Of a stretch of DNA of 64,000 nt, positions 40,984 to 49,915 are shown one piece after another; the first letter of the stretch is position 1; every line of letters starts with the position of its first letter. Position numbers and translations under genes: made by a program. Under the pieces are notes generated by a model that was not told where the DNA came from, ran no database searches, and worked only from the letters and a program-made list of their open reading frames with translations. Where the stretch lies: positions 35,353 to 99,352 of the forward strand of contig NZ_VOBN01000021.1 in the NCBI RefSeq assembly GCF_008370045.1, read 5' to 3'. Origin of the DNA: Pseudomonas sp. ANT_J12 (lineage in GTDB: Bacteria > Pseudomonadota > Gammaproteobacteria > Pseudomonadales > Pseudomonadaceae).

Positions 40984-43344
40984 ATGGCGAAGCATAAAAA
41001 TAAAGCTGAAAACCCGAACCCTGATTCGCGCCCTCCCCTGATCAACCGCTACCTGTTTCCCGTCACCATCGGCGTATTGCTGCTGGCCGTCGCGGCGATT
41101 GGCGGGTTTCTGTTCCACAGCAGCACCCCCGCCCCGCCCAAGCCTGTCGCGGTCAGCGCGCCTGTCGTCCCGCCGGTCAAACCGGTGGTGGCTGCGGCAC
41201 CGGCGACGATGGTCGATGAGCAGCCATGCCAGGGCTGCCACACCGAGCAGGTCAAGGACTGGCAAGGCTCCCATCACCAATTGGCGATGCAGCCGGCCAC
41301 CGCCGACACGATGCTCGGGGACTTCAACAACGTCACCTTCAAGGCCGAAAAAGAGACCAGCGTGTTTTCGCGCAAGGGTGACGATTTCTGGGTCAACACG
41401 CCGGGGATTGATGGCAAGAATGCCGACTTCAAGGTCGCCTACACCTTCGGCATCGCACCGCTTCAGCAATACCTGATCGAGGTCGGCGAAGGCCGGTTGC
41501 AAGCCCTGGGCGTGGCCTGGGATACCGAGCAGCACCGGTGGTTTCATCTCTATCCAGGCCAGGGGGTCGACTTCAAGAACCCGCTGCACTGGAGCAAGCC
41601 GAGCCAGAACGCCAACTTCATGTGCGTCGAGTGCCATACCACGGGCTACAAACGCAATTTCGACGCGGCGAAAAACACCTTTGAAAGCCACTGGAACAGC
41701 CTCGGTGTCGGCTGCCAGGCGTGCCACGGTCCGGCGTCGAATCACCTGGAATGGACGGCGAAAAAAACCGATCTGCTCCATGCCGGGTTTGCCGTCGACC
41801 TCAAGGACAAGAACGCCACCGTCGAACTCGAAACCTGCGCCCGCTGCCACTCGCGCCGCGCGCCGTTGGGCGATGGCTACACCGTCGGCAAGCGCTTGAT
41901 GGACGACTATCTGCCAAGCAACTTGACCCGCGAACTGTACGCGCTGGACGGCAAGATCAAGGACGAAGTGTTCGAACACGGCTCCTTCGCCCAGAGCAAA
42001 ATGTTCGACAAGGGCGTGCGTTGCAGCAACTGCCACAACCCCCACAGCGCCGAACTCAAGGCAACCGGCAATGGCGTGTGCCTGCAATGCCACAACACCG
42101 CCGGCAAGACCGCAGTGGACGGTGTCGATGGCAAGGGTTTGCAGGCGAAGAACTACGATTCCATCGAACACACCCGCCACACACCGGGTCAGCCGGGCTC
42201 GCAATGCGTGGATTGCCACATGCCGGGCAAGTTCTACATGGGCAATGACTTTCGGCATGACCACAGCTTCAGCATTCCCAACCCCGAGCGCGCTTCGAGA
42301 CTGGGGACGCCGGATGCGTGCCTGACCTGCCATCAGGGCAAGGCCGGGGACAAGGTGACCGAGCAATTCAAGCTGTGGAACACGGCGTCGGCGTCGGCTG
42401 TTCAGGCACCGCGCTATGACGAAAGCCTGTGGCTGATCCGCAATGGTCAACCGGGCGCGGCGCAGGCCTTGTACGAGCAGTTGCAGCGCAGCAACCTGCC
42501 GGCAATTCAACGGGCGACCCTGCTGGCCGAACTGCCGCTGTACCCGAGCGATCAGGCGCTGAAACTGGCGACCCAGGACTTGAGCAATACGGCACCGCAA
42601 GTGCGTGAAAGCGCGGTGCGGGCGATCAGTGCGTTCCTGCCGCCGGCGGAGCGCGCGCCGCTGCTGGCGCCGTTGCTCGGTGATCCGGTGAAGGCGGTAC
42701 GGATCGTCGCCGCTCGGGATCTGCTGAGCGTGGCACGTAACGGTTTGGGCAGTGCCCAGGCCAACTGGAACGCGGCCATCGCCGAGTACGAAGACGTACA
42801 GAAAAGCCTGGCGGAACGGGCCGAGGCCAACCTCAACCTGGCCATGCTGTATCAGGCCAGTGGGCGCACGGCGGACGTCGAGCCGCTGCTGCGTACGGCG
42901 CTCAAACGCGACCCGGATTTCTACCCGGCGCTGGTGACGCTGGTGCAATGGCTGGAGGCTAGTGGTCGTGCGCAAGAGGCGCAAGCGCTGCTGGAACAGA
43001 GCGTCAAGGAACACCCGGACGCCGCGTTGCTGCTGCACACCCAGGGGTTGTCACTGATTCGCGCAGGCAACACGGCGCAAGCCATGCCGCTGCTGCGCAA
43101 AGCCGCGACGCTGGAACCGCAGAGCGCGCAGTACGGTTATGTGCTGGCGGTCGCGTTGCATGACAGTGGCAAGGTGGATGAGGCGTGCGAGGAACTGGAA
43201 CGGTTGTTGAAGGTGCAACCGGCGAACCGCAATGCGCGGTTGTCGTTGATCCAGTATTACCTGGAGAACGGCAAGGAGCCCAAGGCCCAGGTGTTGTTGC
43301 AGGGGTGGAAGAAAATGAACATGGGGGACCCGGCGTTGAAATGA
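40984..43344 (+). CDS. octaheme c-type cytochrome with TPR tail
   Basis: 786 aa. An N-terminal membrane anchor (about 23-45) faces a periplasmic part with eight CxxCH sites: CQGCH (82), CVECH (214), CQACH, CARCH, CSNCH, CLQCH, CVDCH and CLTCH. The last third (about 470-786) is HEAT-like then tetratricopeptide repeats (RAEANLNLAMLYQASGRTAD, HTQGLSLIRAGNTAQAMPLL). It resembles octaheme reductase-like cytochromes fused to a protein-binding platform. GGAAG precedes the ATG; an upstream in-frame extension to 40897 is unlikely. No reductase or maturation gene is adjacent. Electron-transfer role inferred; partners unknown. Confidence 0.85.
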   Translation: MAKHKNKAENPNPDSRPPLINRYLFPVTIGVLLLAVAAIGGFLFHSSTPAPPKPVAVSAPVVPPVKPVVAAAPATMVDEQPCQGCHTEQVKDWQGSHHQLAMQPATADTMLGDFNNVTFKAEKETSVFSRKGDDFWVNTPGIDGKNADFKVAYTFGIAPLQQYLIEVGEGRLQALGVAWDTEQHRWFHLYPGQGVDFKNPLHWSKPSQNANFMCVECHTTGYKRNFDAAKNTFESHWNSLGVGCQACHGPASNHLEWTAKKTDLLHAGFAVDLKDKNATVELETCARCHSRRAPLGDGYTVGKRLMDDYLPSNLTRELYALDGKIKDEVFEHGSFAQSKMFDKGVRCSNCHNPHSAELKATGNGVCLQCHNTAGKTAVDGVDGKGLQAKNYDSIEHTRHTPGQPGSQCVDCHMPGKFYMGNDFRHDHSFSIPNPERASRLGTPDACLTCHQGKAGDKVTEQFKLWNTASASAVQAPRYDESLWLIRNGQPGAAQALYEQLQRSNLPAIQRATLLAELPLYPSDQALKLATQDLSNTAPQVRESAVRAISAFLPPAERAPLLAPLLGDPVKAVRIVAARDLLSVARNGLGSAQANWNAAIAEYEDVQKSLAERAEANLNLAMLYQASGRTADVEPLLRTALKRDPDFYPALVTLVQWLEASGRAQEAQALLEQSVKEHPDAALLLHTQGLSLIRAGNTAQAMPLLRKAATLEPQSAQYGYVLAVALHDSGKVDEACEELERLLKVQPANRNARLSLIQYYLENGKEPKAQVLLQGWKKMNMGDPALK

Positions 43345-43366
43345 TCGCGGTTTGATCCGAGGGCCC

Positions 43367-43435
43367 CTTCGCGGGCAAGCCTCGCTCCTACAGGGGGATT
43401 GCGCAACCTTGTAGGAGCGAGGCTTGCCCGCGAAG
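43367..43435. repeat. inverted pair of REP elements
   Basis: TTCGCGGGCAAGCCTCGCTC (43368 on) and CTTGTAGGAGCGAGGCTTGC... to CGCGAAG (43435), downstream of the cytochrome gene. Confidence 0.85.
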
Positions 43436-43472
43436 ACGTCAGCTCAACCAACCCAAATCTCTGGACCCATCA

Positions 43473-44441
43473 TCACCACGACGACCCACTCTGCGCCGCC
43501 AACGCCCGCCGGCTATTGGCCCGCATCGCCTTGATCAACGACACCGTCCCCACCAGCAGGATCGCCGCGCCAAACAGGAAGTCGATGTTGTACAGCTGGA
43601 AATCCTGCAACGGCCCCACCAGCATCATCCGAACCGCACCAATCCCCACCAGCGTCGCCAGGAAATCGATGCCTGGCTCGTCGCGATAAAACACGTGCAT
43701 CAGCGGCAGGCAAATCACCAGCAGCAACAGCAAAACGATCACCTTGAACGAGCCCTTGCGCTCAACACTGAACGCGCATTCATTGGCGCTGTAAGCCTTG
43801 TAATCCTCATCGCGCACCATCGAGTTCTTCTCGTTGATGTACTCCACGCGGTTGTATTTCTGGATCGGCGTAAAGGTGTTCGACATCTCCATCAGCGTGG
43901 TGATGTGGCGCAAACGCAGGTCAATGCGCTCATTGCCTTTGAGGTAATACAGCACCGGTTTGTAGCCGTAGCGGTAGGTGTCGAATGGAAATTCGGTGGC
44001 CCGGCCCTGCACGCCGATCGGACGCGATTCCAGTTCGGCGAAGGCGCTTTTATTGTCGGACGCGAGGTTGCGGCTCAGGGGTTTGATCCGCACTTGTTCG
44101 AGGAAGATCGGCGTGGCGCCGAAGGACCATTGCAGCGGTTCCAGGCGCAGGCGCAATTCGTTGCGGCCCAGGTCGTAGCGATTGAAGGTGCGTTCGGAAA
44201 CGATCACCGAACCGCCGAGCATGAACTCGCCGCGCAGGTTGTTGGTGATGCGCAGGGTCAGTTGATCCTTGCCCAGGGACAAGGCATCGGCCGACGGTGG
44301 CGTGCCGCACCAGGCGGTGCTGTCATAGGCCCCGCCCAACTGCCCGCCACGGTTTTCCTGGAACACGTAAAAGTAGCCAGCCCACAGGGTCAGCATCAAC
44401 AGAAATGCCGTCAGCCCTAAAATCTTCTTGCCGAAACTCAC
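43473..44441 (-). CDS. membrane protein of unknown function
   Basis: 322 aa from a GTG start chosen for AAGGGAG upstream. One N-terminal membrane segment (ILGLTAFLLMLTLWAGYFYVF), a periplasmic beta-rich domain of about 190 residues with two Cys, and three C-terminal membrane segments (IVLLLLLVICLPLMHVF; FLATLVGIGAVRMMLVG; FLFGAAILLVGTVSLI). No family is recognised. Single gene between a REP pair and a long hairpin. Confidence 0.75.
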   Translation of the reverse strand: MSFGKKILGLTAFLLMLTLWAGYFYVFQENRGGQLGGAYDSTAWCGTPPSADALSLGKDQLTLRITNNLRGEFMLGGSVIVSERTFNRYDLGRNELRLRLEPLQWSFGATPIFLEQVRIKPLSRNLASDNKSAFAELESRPIGVQGRATEFPFDTYRYGYKPVLYYLKGNERIDLRLRHITTLMEMSNTFTPIQKYNRVEYINEKNSMVRDEDYKAYSANECAFSVERKGSFKVIVLLLLLVICLPLMHVFYRDEPGIDFLATLVGIGAVRMMLVGPLQDFQLYNIDFLFGAAILLVGTVSLIKAMRANSRRALAAQSGSSW

Positions 44442-44532
44442 AACGCCAGACTCCCTTCTTGATTTCGTCCATGCCGCCCAAAAATCGGCCGAGTGCGCGG
44501 ACTCTACCAAAATGCCATCAACCGCCAAAGCA

Positions 44533-44608
44533 AAAAGATCGCAGCCTTCGGCAACTCCTACAGGTGTACTCATTCCCCTGTAGGAGCTACTGAAGGCTGC
44601 GATCTTTT
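44533..44608. terminator. long hairpin, possible two-way terminator or repeat
   Basis: AAAAGATCGCAGCCTTCGGC...CTCCTACAG paired with CTGTAGGAGCTACTGAAGGC...GATCTTTT, with short T runs on both sides. It lies between two minus-strand genes. Confidence 0.6.
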
Positions 44609-44621
44609 GATCTTGCTGTGT

Positions 44622-45101
44622 TTACCGACGTCGGAATAATGGCCGCGGCTCAATCACCGACCGCCCATACAACACGCTCATCCCGGCCAGTCCCTTCAAC
44701 GCATCTTCAGCCGACTTGTCCTCCCGCACCGCAAAACTGTCAAACCCGCATTGCCGCATATGGCTCAGTTGATCGCGCAACACATCCCCAACCGCCCGCA
44801 ATTCACCGGCCCAACCTAGCCGTGTGCGCAACAGATATGCCTGGCTGTACCCGCGACCATCGCGAAAACTCGGAAAATCCAGGGCGATCAACGGCAGCAG
44901 GTTGAAACAGGATTTCAGGCTTTCCACCTCATCGTCCGGCCCCAGCCAAACCCCATTCCGGGTCGGTTCATCCAGCCAACGGGCCAACGGCAGAATCAAC
45001 CGTCCCGAGGGCATTTCAGCGTCTACCTCCCGCACCAGCGTCCAGGGGTCATCCAGATCAATCCGCGCCACGCCCTCCTCCAGCCGCAACAGATTGTTCA
45101 T
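44622..45101 (-). CDS. DUF934 protein of the sulfite/nitrite reductase operon
   Basis: 159 aa, no signal or membrane segment. DUF934 signature: FNLLPLIALDFPSFRDGRGYSQAYLLRTRLGW and GELRAVGDVLRDQLSHMRQCGFDSF. Overlaps the reductase stop by 4 bases. DUF934 genes sit regularly beside sulfite/nitrite reductase genes in proteobacteria and may act in reductase function or electron supply; the mechanism is unknown. Confidence 0.88.
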   Translation of the reverse strand: MNNLLRLEEGVARIDLDDPWTLVREVDAEMPSGRLILPLARWLDEPTRNGVWLGPDDEVESLKSCFNLLPLIALDFPSFRDGRGYSQAYLLRTRLGWAGELRAVGDVLRDQLSHMRQCGFDSFAVREDKSAEDALKGLAGMSVLYGRSVIEPRPLFRRR

Positions 45102-46771
45102 ACCGACGCCTCCAGCACTTTCGGGTAGATCCGCTCCTTGAACGGCTCCAGACCAATGCGTTGCACCGTATCGACGAACAATTCCTCGCTCTCGCGGTAA
45201 CGGACGAAGGTGCTGATGATGCCTTCAATCACGCTGGGCACTTCGGCGGCGCTGAAGGACGGGCCGATGACTTTACCCAGCGCGCTGTTTTTCCCTTGGG
45301 CGCCGCCGAGGGTGATTTGGTACCACTCGCTGCCGTTTTTATCGACGCCAAGAATGCCGATGTTGCCGATATGGTGGTGGCCGCAGGCGTTCATGCAGCC
45401 GGAGATGTTGAGGCTGATGTCGCCCAAATCGTGAAGATAATCGAGGTCTTCGAAACGGCCCTGAATCGCCTGGGCGATGGGGATCGACTTGGCGTTGGCC
45501 AAGGCGCAAAAGTCCCCGCCGGGGCAGGCGATGATGTCGGTCAGCAAGCCGATATTGGCGCAGCCCAGCCCTTGATCGCAGGCCAGGCACCACAGGGCAT
45601 AGAGGTCGGCCTTGGTCACGTCCGGCAACACGATGTTCTGTTCGTGGGCGATGCGGATTTCGCCGAAACCGAACTGCTCGGACCAGTCCGCCACCGCGTC
45701 CATCTGCTCGGCGGTGACATCCCCCGGCGGTGAGGCGATGCCGGGTTTGGTCGAGAGCACGACGCTGGCGTACCCCGGCACTTTGTGCGGCTGCACGTTG
45801 CGTGCGACCCAACGGGCGAAGGCCGGGTTCTGCGCCAGGCGCGTGCCGAAGTCCAGGTCAGTGCCGGCCAGCGCTTGATACACCGGCGGGACGAAGGCAC
45901 TGGCCACGCGCTCGTACTCGACGTCGGTCAATTGCGCCGGGCCGTCCTTGAGGTGCTGCCACTCCTCCTCGACTTCCTTGGCGAAGGCGTCGATGCCCAG
46001 CGCTTTGACCAGGATCTTGATCCGCGCCTTGTACTTGTTATCCCGCCGACCGTGGCGGTTGTAGACCCGCAGCACCGCCTCGACGTAGGACAGCAAATGC
46101 TGCCATGGCAAGCCTTCGCGAATCTGCAAGCCGAGGATCGGCGTGCGCCCCAGGCCGCCGCCGACGATCACCCGCAGCAGCATTTGCCCGTCGCTGCCAG
46201 GGTAAAGATAGAGGCCGATGTCGTGCATCATGATCGCCGCGCGGTCCTGTTTCGCCGAGCAGATGGCGATCTTGAATTTGCGTGGCAGGAACAGGAATTC
46301 CGGGTTGATGGTCGACCATTGCCGCAGGATTTCCGCCAGCGGTCGCGGGTCGATCAACTCGTCCGCCGCGACCCCGGCGAAGGCTTCGGTGGTGATATTG
46401 CGCACGCAGTTGCCGGAGGTCTGGATCGCGTGCATTTCCACCTGGGCCAGGCGTTCGAGGATGTCCGGCACCTGGGCCAGTTCGATCCAGTTGAACTGCA
46501 TGTTCTGCCGGGTGGTGAAGTGGCCGTAGCCGCGATCATAGTCCCGGGCGATGCTCGCCAGGGTGCGCATCTGCCCGGCGCCGAGGGTGCCGTAGGGTAT
46601 GGCGACCCGCAGCATATAGGCGTGCTTTTGCATGTAGAGGCCGTTCTGCAGACGCAGCGGCAGGAACTCTTCTTCGCTCAGTTCATCGGCCATGAAGCGC
46701 TCGACCTGATCGCGAAACTGCGCAACCCGCTCGAACACCAGCGCCCGGTCATAGTCGTCGTACTGATACAT
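45098..46771 (-). CDS. siroheme nitrite/sulfite reductase (CysI/NirA-like)
   Basis: 557-aa hemoprotein of the ferredoxin-type sulfite/nitrite reductase family. Two repeated halves; the siroheme-[4Fe-4S] cysteines are in CPGGDFC (about 415-421) and GCMNAC (about 455-460), followed by GHHHIGNIG. N-terminal MYQYDDYDRALVFERVAQFRDQ. Six-electron reduction of sulfite to sulfide or nitrite to ammonia; the sequence alone does not decide which. With DUF934 it faces ccoN divergently, as PA4129-PA4130 are linked to ccoN4 in P. aeruginosa (from memory). It could also be the cell's main assimilatory CysI. Confidence 0.88.
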   Translation of the reverse strand: MYQYDDYDRALVFERVAQFRDQVERFMADELSEEEFLPLRLQNGLYMQKHAYMLRVAIPYGTLGAGQMRTLASIARDYDRGYGHFTTRQNMQFNWIELAQVPDILERLAQVEMHAIQTSGNCVRNITTEAFAGVAADELIDPRPLAEILRQWSTINPEFLFLPRKFKIAICSAKQDRAAIMMHDIGLYLYPGSDGQMLLRVIVGGGLGRTPILGLQIREGLPWQHLLSYVEAVLRVYNRHGRRDNKYKARIKILVKALGIDAFAKEVEEEWQHLKDGPAQLTDVEYERVASAFVPPVYQALAGTDLDFGTRLAQNPAFARWVARNVQPHKVPGYASVVLSTKPGIASPPGDVTAEQMDAVADWSEQFGFGEIRIAHEQNIVLPDVTKADLYALWCLACDQGLGCANIGLLTDIIACPGGDFCALANAKSIPIAQAIQGRFEDLDYLHDLGDISLNISGCMNACGHHHIGNIGILGVDKNGSEWYQITLGGAQGKNSALGKVIGPSFSAAEVPSVIEGIISTFVRYRESEELFVDTVQRIGLEPFKERIYPKVLEASV

Positions 46772-46914
46772 GTGGCCACCTCATCAGGGTTGATCGGGCT
46801 CTGCGGCCCGTTTTCGATGAAGCGACTATGGACCTACGGCGCAGCACGTTACAGACCCACCTGAAACCTAAAAAACCGTATCAGAGCGCGTCAGATCGCC
46901 GCAGGACTGCCTTA

Positions 46915-46951
46915 ATCTGATCCGTATAAATCAAGTTTTCCTGAGTCTGTT
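46915..46951 (+). promoter_or_regulatory. bipartite motif shared with the ccoG upstream region
   Basis: ATCTGATCCG (46915-46924), 15 bases, CCTGAGTCTGTT (46940-46951), identical in both blocks and gap to 20933-20969. TCAGAT at 46890-46895 forms a dyad with ATCTGA. An exact ATCAA half (46930-46934) of an Anr box is present, but the other half is missing. Lies 79 bases before ccoN and 143 from the divergent reductase. Confidence 0.6.
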
Positions 46952-47030
46952 TTGTTTCCGGCAAGGTTTCTACAGTGCATCCCATGCCAGACCGGGTGGC
47001 CTGGCAAGACTTTGCATGGATGAACTGACC

Positions 47031-48458
47031 ATGAGCACAGCAACAATCGGACAGGCCTATAACTACAAGGTCGTCCGCCAATTCGTCATCGCGACCATTG
47101 TCTGGGGTGTGGTGGGCATGGCCATGGGCGTGTTTATCGCCTCGCAACTGGTCTGGCCCGAGATGAACCTCGACCTGCCGTGGACCACCTTCGGCCGCTT
47201 GCGCCCGCTGCACACCAGCCTGGTGATTTTCGGGTTTGCCGGCAGCGCCCAATTCGCCGCCAGCTACTACGCGGTGCAACGCACCTGCCAGGTGCGGCTG
47301 TACTCGGACAAGCTCGCCGCGTTCACCTTCTGGGGCTGGCAATCGGTGATCGTGATCATGCTGATCACCCTGCCGCTGGGCTACACCACCACCAAGGAAT
47401 ACGCCGAGATCGAGTTCTCCGGCGCAGTGTGGATGACCGTGGTCTGGGTCGCCTACGCCATCGTGTTCTTCACCACCGTGGTGCAGCGCAAGACCAAGCA
47501 CATCTACGTCGGCAACTGGTTCTTCGGCGCGTTCATCGTGGTGATCGCCATGCTGCACGTGGTCAATCACCTGTCGATTCCGGTGGACTGGTTCAAGTCC
47601 TACCCGGTGTATTCCGGGGCCACCGACGCCATGGTGCAGTGGTGGTACGGGCACAACGCGGTGGGCTTCTTCCTGACCACCGGGTTCCTGGGGATGATGT
47701 ATTACTTCGTGCCGAAACAAGTGGGTCGGCCGGTGTATTCCTATCGTTTGTCGATCGTGCATTTCTGGGCGCTGATCACCCTGTACATCTGGGCCGGCCC
47801 GCACCACCTGCACTACACCGCGCTGCCGGACTGGGCGCAGTCGCTGGGCATGGCGATGTCGCTGATCCTGCTGGCGCCGAGCTGGGGCGGGATGATCAAC
47901 GGCATGATGACGCTCTCCGGCGCGTGGCATAAGTTGCGCACCGACCCAATCCTGCGCTTCCTCGTCCTGTCCCTGGCGTTCTACGGCATGTCCACGTTCG
48001 AAGGGCCGATGATGGCGATCAAAACGGTGAACGCCCTTTCCCACTACACCGACTGGACCATCGGCCACGTCCACGCCGGCGCGCTCGGCTGGGTCGCGAT
48101 GATCACCTTCGGCGCGATCTACCACATGGTGCCGAAAGTCTTCGGCCGCGAGCAGATGTTCAGCACGCCGCTGATCAACCTGCACTTCTGGCTGGCGACC
48201 ATCGGCACCGTGCTCTACATCGCCTCAATGTGGGTCAACGGCATCACCCAGGGCCTGATGTGGCGCGCGATCAACGACGACGGCACGCTGACCTACTCCT
48301 TCGTCGAAGCCTTGCAGGCCAGCCATCCGGGGTTCGTGGTGCGGTTTGCCGGCGGCGTGTTCTTTCTCAGCGGCATGCTGCTGATGGCCTACAACACCTG
48401 GCGCACCGTGCGGGTATCCGACGTGGCGATGGCTGAACGTGAAGCGCAGATTGCCTGA
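47031..48458 (+). CDS. ccoN: orphan cbb3 oxidase catalytic subunit CcoN
   Basis: 475 aa, 12 membrane segments. Haem and copper ligands of CcoN are in place: RPLHTSL, WWYGHNAVGF, GPHHLHYTALPDW and IGHVHAGALGW. No ccoO, ccoQ or ccoP follows, so it must combine with subunits encoded elsewhere, as the orphan CcoN3 and CcoN4 of P. aeruginosa do; CcoN4 there is reported to aid respiration with cyanide. Start 47031 (MSTAT) is preferred to the in-frame ATG at 47016. Upstream is the bipartite motif shared with ccoG. Confidence 0.9.
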   Translation: MSTATIGQAYNYKVVRQFVIATIVWGVVGMAMGVFIASQLVWPEMNLDLPWTTFGRLRPLHTSLVIFGFAGSAQFAASYYAVQRTCQVRLYSDKLAAFTFWGWQSVIVIMLITLPLGYTTTKEYAEIEFSGAVWMTVVWVAYAIVFFTTVVQRKTKHIYVGNWFFGAFIVVIAMLHVVNHLSIPVDWFKSYPVYSGATDAMVQWWYGHNAVGFFLTTGFLGMMYYFVPKQVGRPVYSYRLSIVHFWALITLYIWAGPHHLHYTALPDWAQSLGMAMSLILLAPSWGGMINGMMTLSGAWHKLRTDPILRFLVLSLAFYGMSTFEGPMMAIKTVNALSHYTDWTIGHVHAGALGWVAMITFGAIYHMVPKVFGREQMFSTPLINLHFWLATIGTVLYIASMWVNGITQGLMWRAINDDGTLTYSFVEALQASHPGFVVRFAGGVFFLSGMLLMAYNTWRTVRVSDVAMAEREAQIA

Positions 48459-48466
48459 GGTTCGAG

Positions 48467-48688
48467 ATGATCGAGATAGCGTTGAATCTGTTCGGGATCG
48501 TGGGGTTCTGGCTGGCGATCGAGTATTGCCTGAAGCATCAGACGGCCGAGAGCCTGGAGGATGCGAGTTTGATGCCGTTTGCTGATGACCCGGAGGTGGC
48601 ACGGCGGGTGGAGTTGGCGACGGGCAAAACTGTGAAGGCAGTGGCGCCGGAAGAGGCGAAGCCGGGGTGGGGCAACCTCGAAGTCTGA
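48467..48688 (+). CDS. small membrane protein downstream of ccoN
   Basis: 73 aa, one N-terminal membrane segment (IALNLFGIVGFWLAIEYCL), then an acidic soluble tail ending WGNLEV. It begins 8 bases after ccoN, so it is co-transcribed. Position and size recall CcoQ-type small subunits and the P. aeruginosa gene PA4134, but no sequence signature proves it. May stabilise the alternative oxidase. Confidence 0.75.
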   Translation: MIEIALNLFGIVGFWLAIEYCLKHQTAESLEDASLMPFADDPEVARRVELATGKTVKAVAPEEAKPGWGNLEV

Positions 48689-48692
48689 TACC

Positions 48693-48797
48693 GATCGTTC
48701 CCACGCTCTGCGTGGGAATGCCTCAAGGGACGCTCCGCGTTCCAATGGGACGCAGAGCGTCCCGGGCTGCATTCCTTTGCTGCGCGTGGGAACGATC
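48693..48797. repeat. dispersed inverted repeat, copy G
   Basis: Full 105-bp copy five bases after the small membrane protein. The right arm has diverged (TTCCTTTGCTGCGCGTGGGA). Confidence 0.8.
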
Positions 48798-48939
48798 AAG
48801 TCACAAGGCAGCGGGAAGATGCTCGTCCCTCAACGGCGGATTGATCTAGAATCTGCCCGTTGAAAACACACTGCCAGGAACGTTCGCGGTTGGGTTCAAG
48901 CAATCAGCAGGATTCTTGATCGCCAATAGAAGAGCCACC

Positions 48940-49326
48940 ATGAAACGTGCACTTTTTTCAATAATCGCGCTCTCGCTGCTGCTCGGCGGCTGTGAGCTGA
49001 GTCCCCTGGCGAGCTGCGCCGGGCGCGCACCGCTGACGATCCAACCCGACAATCTAGCGAGTGCTACAACCGGCAAGCCATATCGCGTCAGTGTCGAGGT
49101 AGAAAGACCGAACGTCGCCGTGGCCGGGTTTTATGTCGATCCGGCGCTACCACTGCCTGAAGGGTTGAAACTGGTTTATGAAGAGGGCCAGAACCATGCC
49201 GTTATCGTCGGCACACCGACAAAGCCCGGACGCTATGAAGTCTCGATTTACCTCAACACTTACGGCACCCAGTGCACCGGCCAGGCGGCGCAACGGACCT
49301 ACACGCTAAACGTCGAGAGTCATTGA
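48940..49326 (+). CDS. lipoprotein with Ig-like domain, unknown
   Basis: 128 aa; signal peptide MKRALFSIIALSLLLGGC with lipobox LGGC. The mature part resembles a putative Ig (He-PIG) domain: AGFYVDPALPLPEGLKL...VIVGTPTKPGRYEVSI. Additional cysteines may form disulfides. AGAAGAG precedes the ATG. Single gene; function unknown. Confidence 0.75.
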   Translation: MKRALFSIIALSLLLGGCELSPLASCAGRAPLTIQPDNLASATTGKPYRVSVEVERPNVAVAGFYVDPALPLPEGLKLVYEEGQNHAVIVGTPTKPGRYEVSIYLNTYGTQCTGQAAQRTYTLNVESH

Positions 49327-49350
49327 GGCCACACAGCGCCCGGTGTTCGA

Positions 49351-49845
49351 TCAGCCGCGCTCGCGGGGAATCAGGCTCTGCAATTGCACCGCCAGGAAAT
49401 CCGCATCAAACGCGAAGGTATCCGGGTCTTTCAGGCCATTGGTCTTGCGCCATTGCCAGCTGGTCGACGGCGGCAGGCAGACCAGCGAGATGCTGCCGTA
49501 ACGCGCGGCGGTCAGGCCCATCACAGCCAGGGAGATCAGGCCACCGGCGCCCATCACGTCCGGTACGAATTCCACCGGTTTGCCGGCAATCACAATCGTC
49601 AGCTTCTCGGTCTTGAAGGTCGAAGTCTCGACCGGCACGCTCGGCCCGGACGCGACGTACAGCTCGCGGCTGACTTCCAGCAGGTTCGGGGCCTGGACCG
49701 GTTCCAGCCATTGCTGGATATGATCGAACAGCTCCCCAATACGCGTCGCCCACACGGCCGATTGCGCTTCAAACAATTGCTTCTTGTGCGCTTCGCTTTC
49801 TGCGTAGTGGCGAAGCATCTCGCCCAGTTGCCGTACGTCGTCCAT
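49351..49845 (-). CDS. conserved hypothetical protein
   Basis: 164 aa, soluble, no Cys-rich or catalytic motif. Helical N-terminal part (MDDVRQLGEMLRHYAESEAH), then a beta part (FKTEKLTIVIAGKPVEFVPDV). AAAGGAAC precedes the ATG. Not recognised; convergent with the lipoprotein gene. Confidence 0.7.
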   Translation of the reverse strand: MDDVRQLGEMLRHYAESEAHKKQLFEAQSAVWATRIGELFDHIQQWLEPVQAPNLLEVSRELYVASGPSVPVETSTFKTEKLTIVIAGKPVEFVPDVMGAGGLISLAVMGLTAARYGSISLVCLPPSTSWQWRKTNGLKDPDTFAFDADFLAVQLQSLIPRERG

Positions 49846-49915
49846 TGCGGTGTTCCTTTGAGTGAAGCGGTGCTGCGGACTTTGAGCATGGCAGAAGCCA
49901 GCGGCCGGCGTACGA

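Noticed and set aside
46911..46940. Anr/FNR box upstream of ccoN
   Set aside because: Only the ATCAA half is exact; the partner half has 2 of 5 matches. Recorded as a half-site only.
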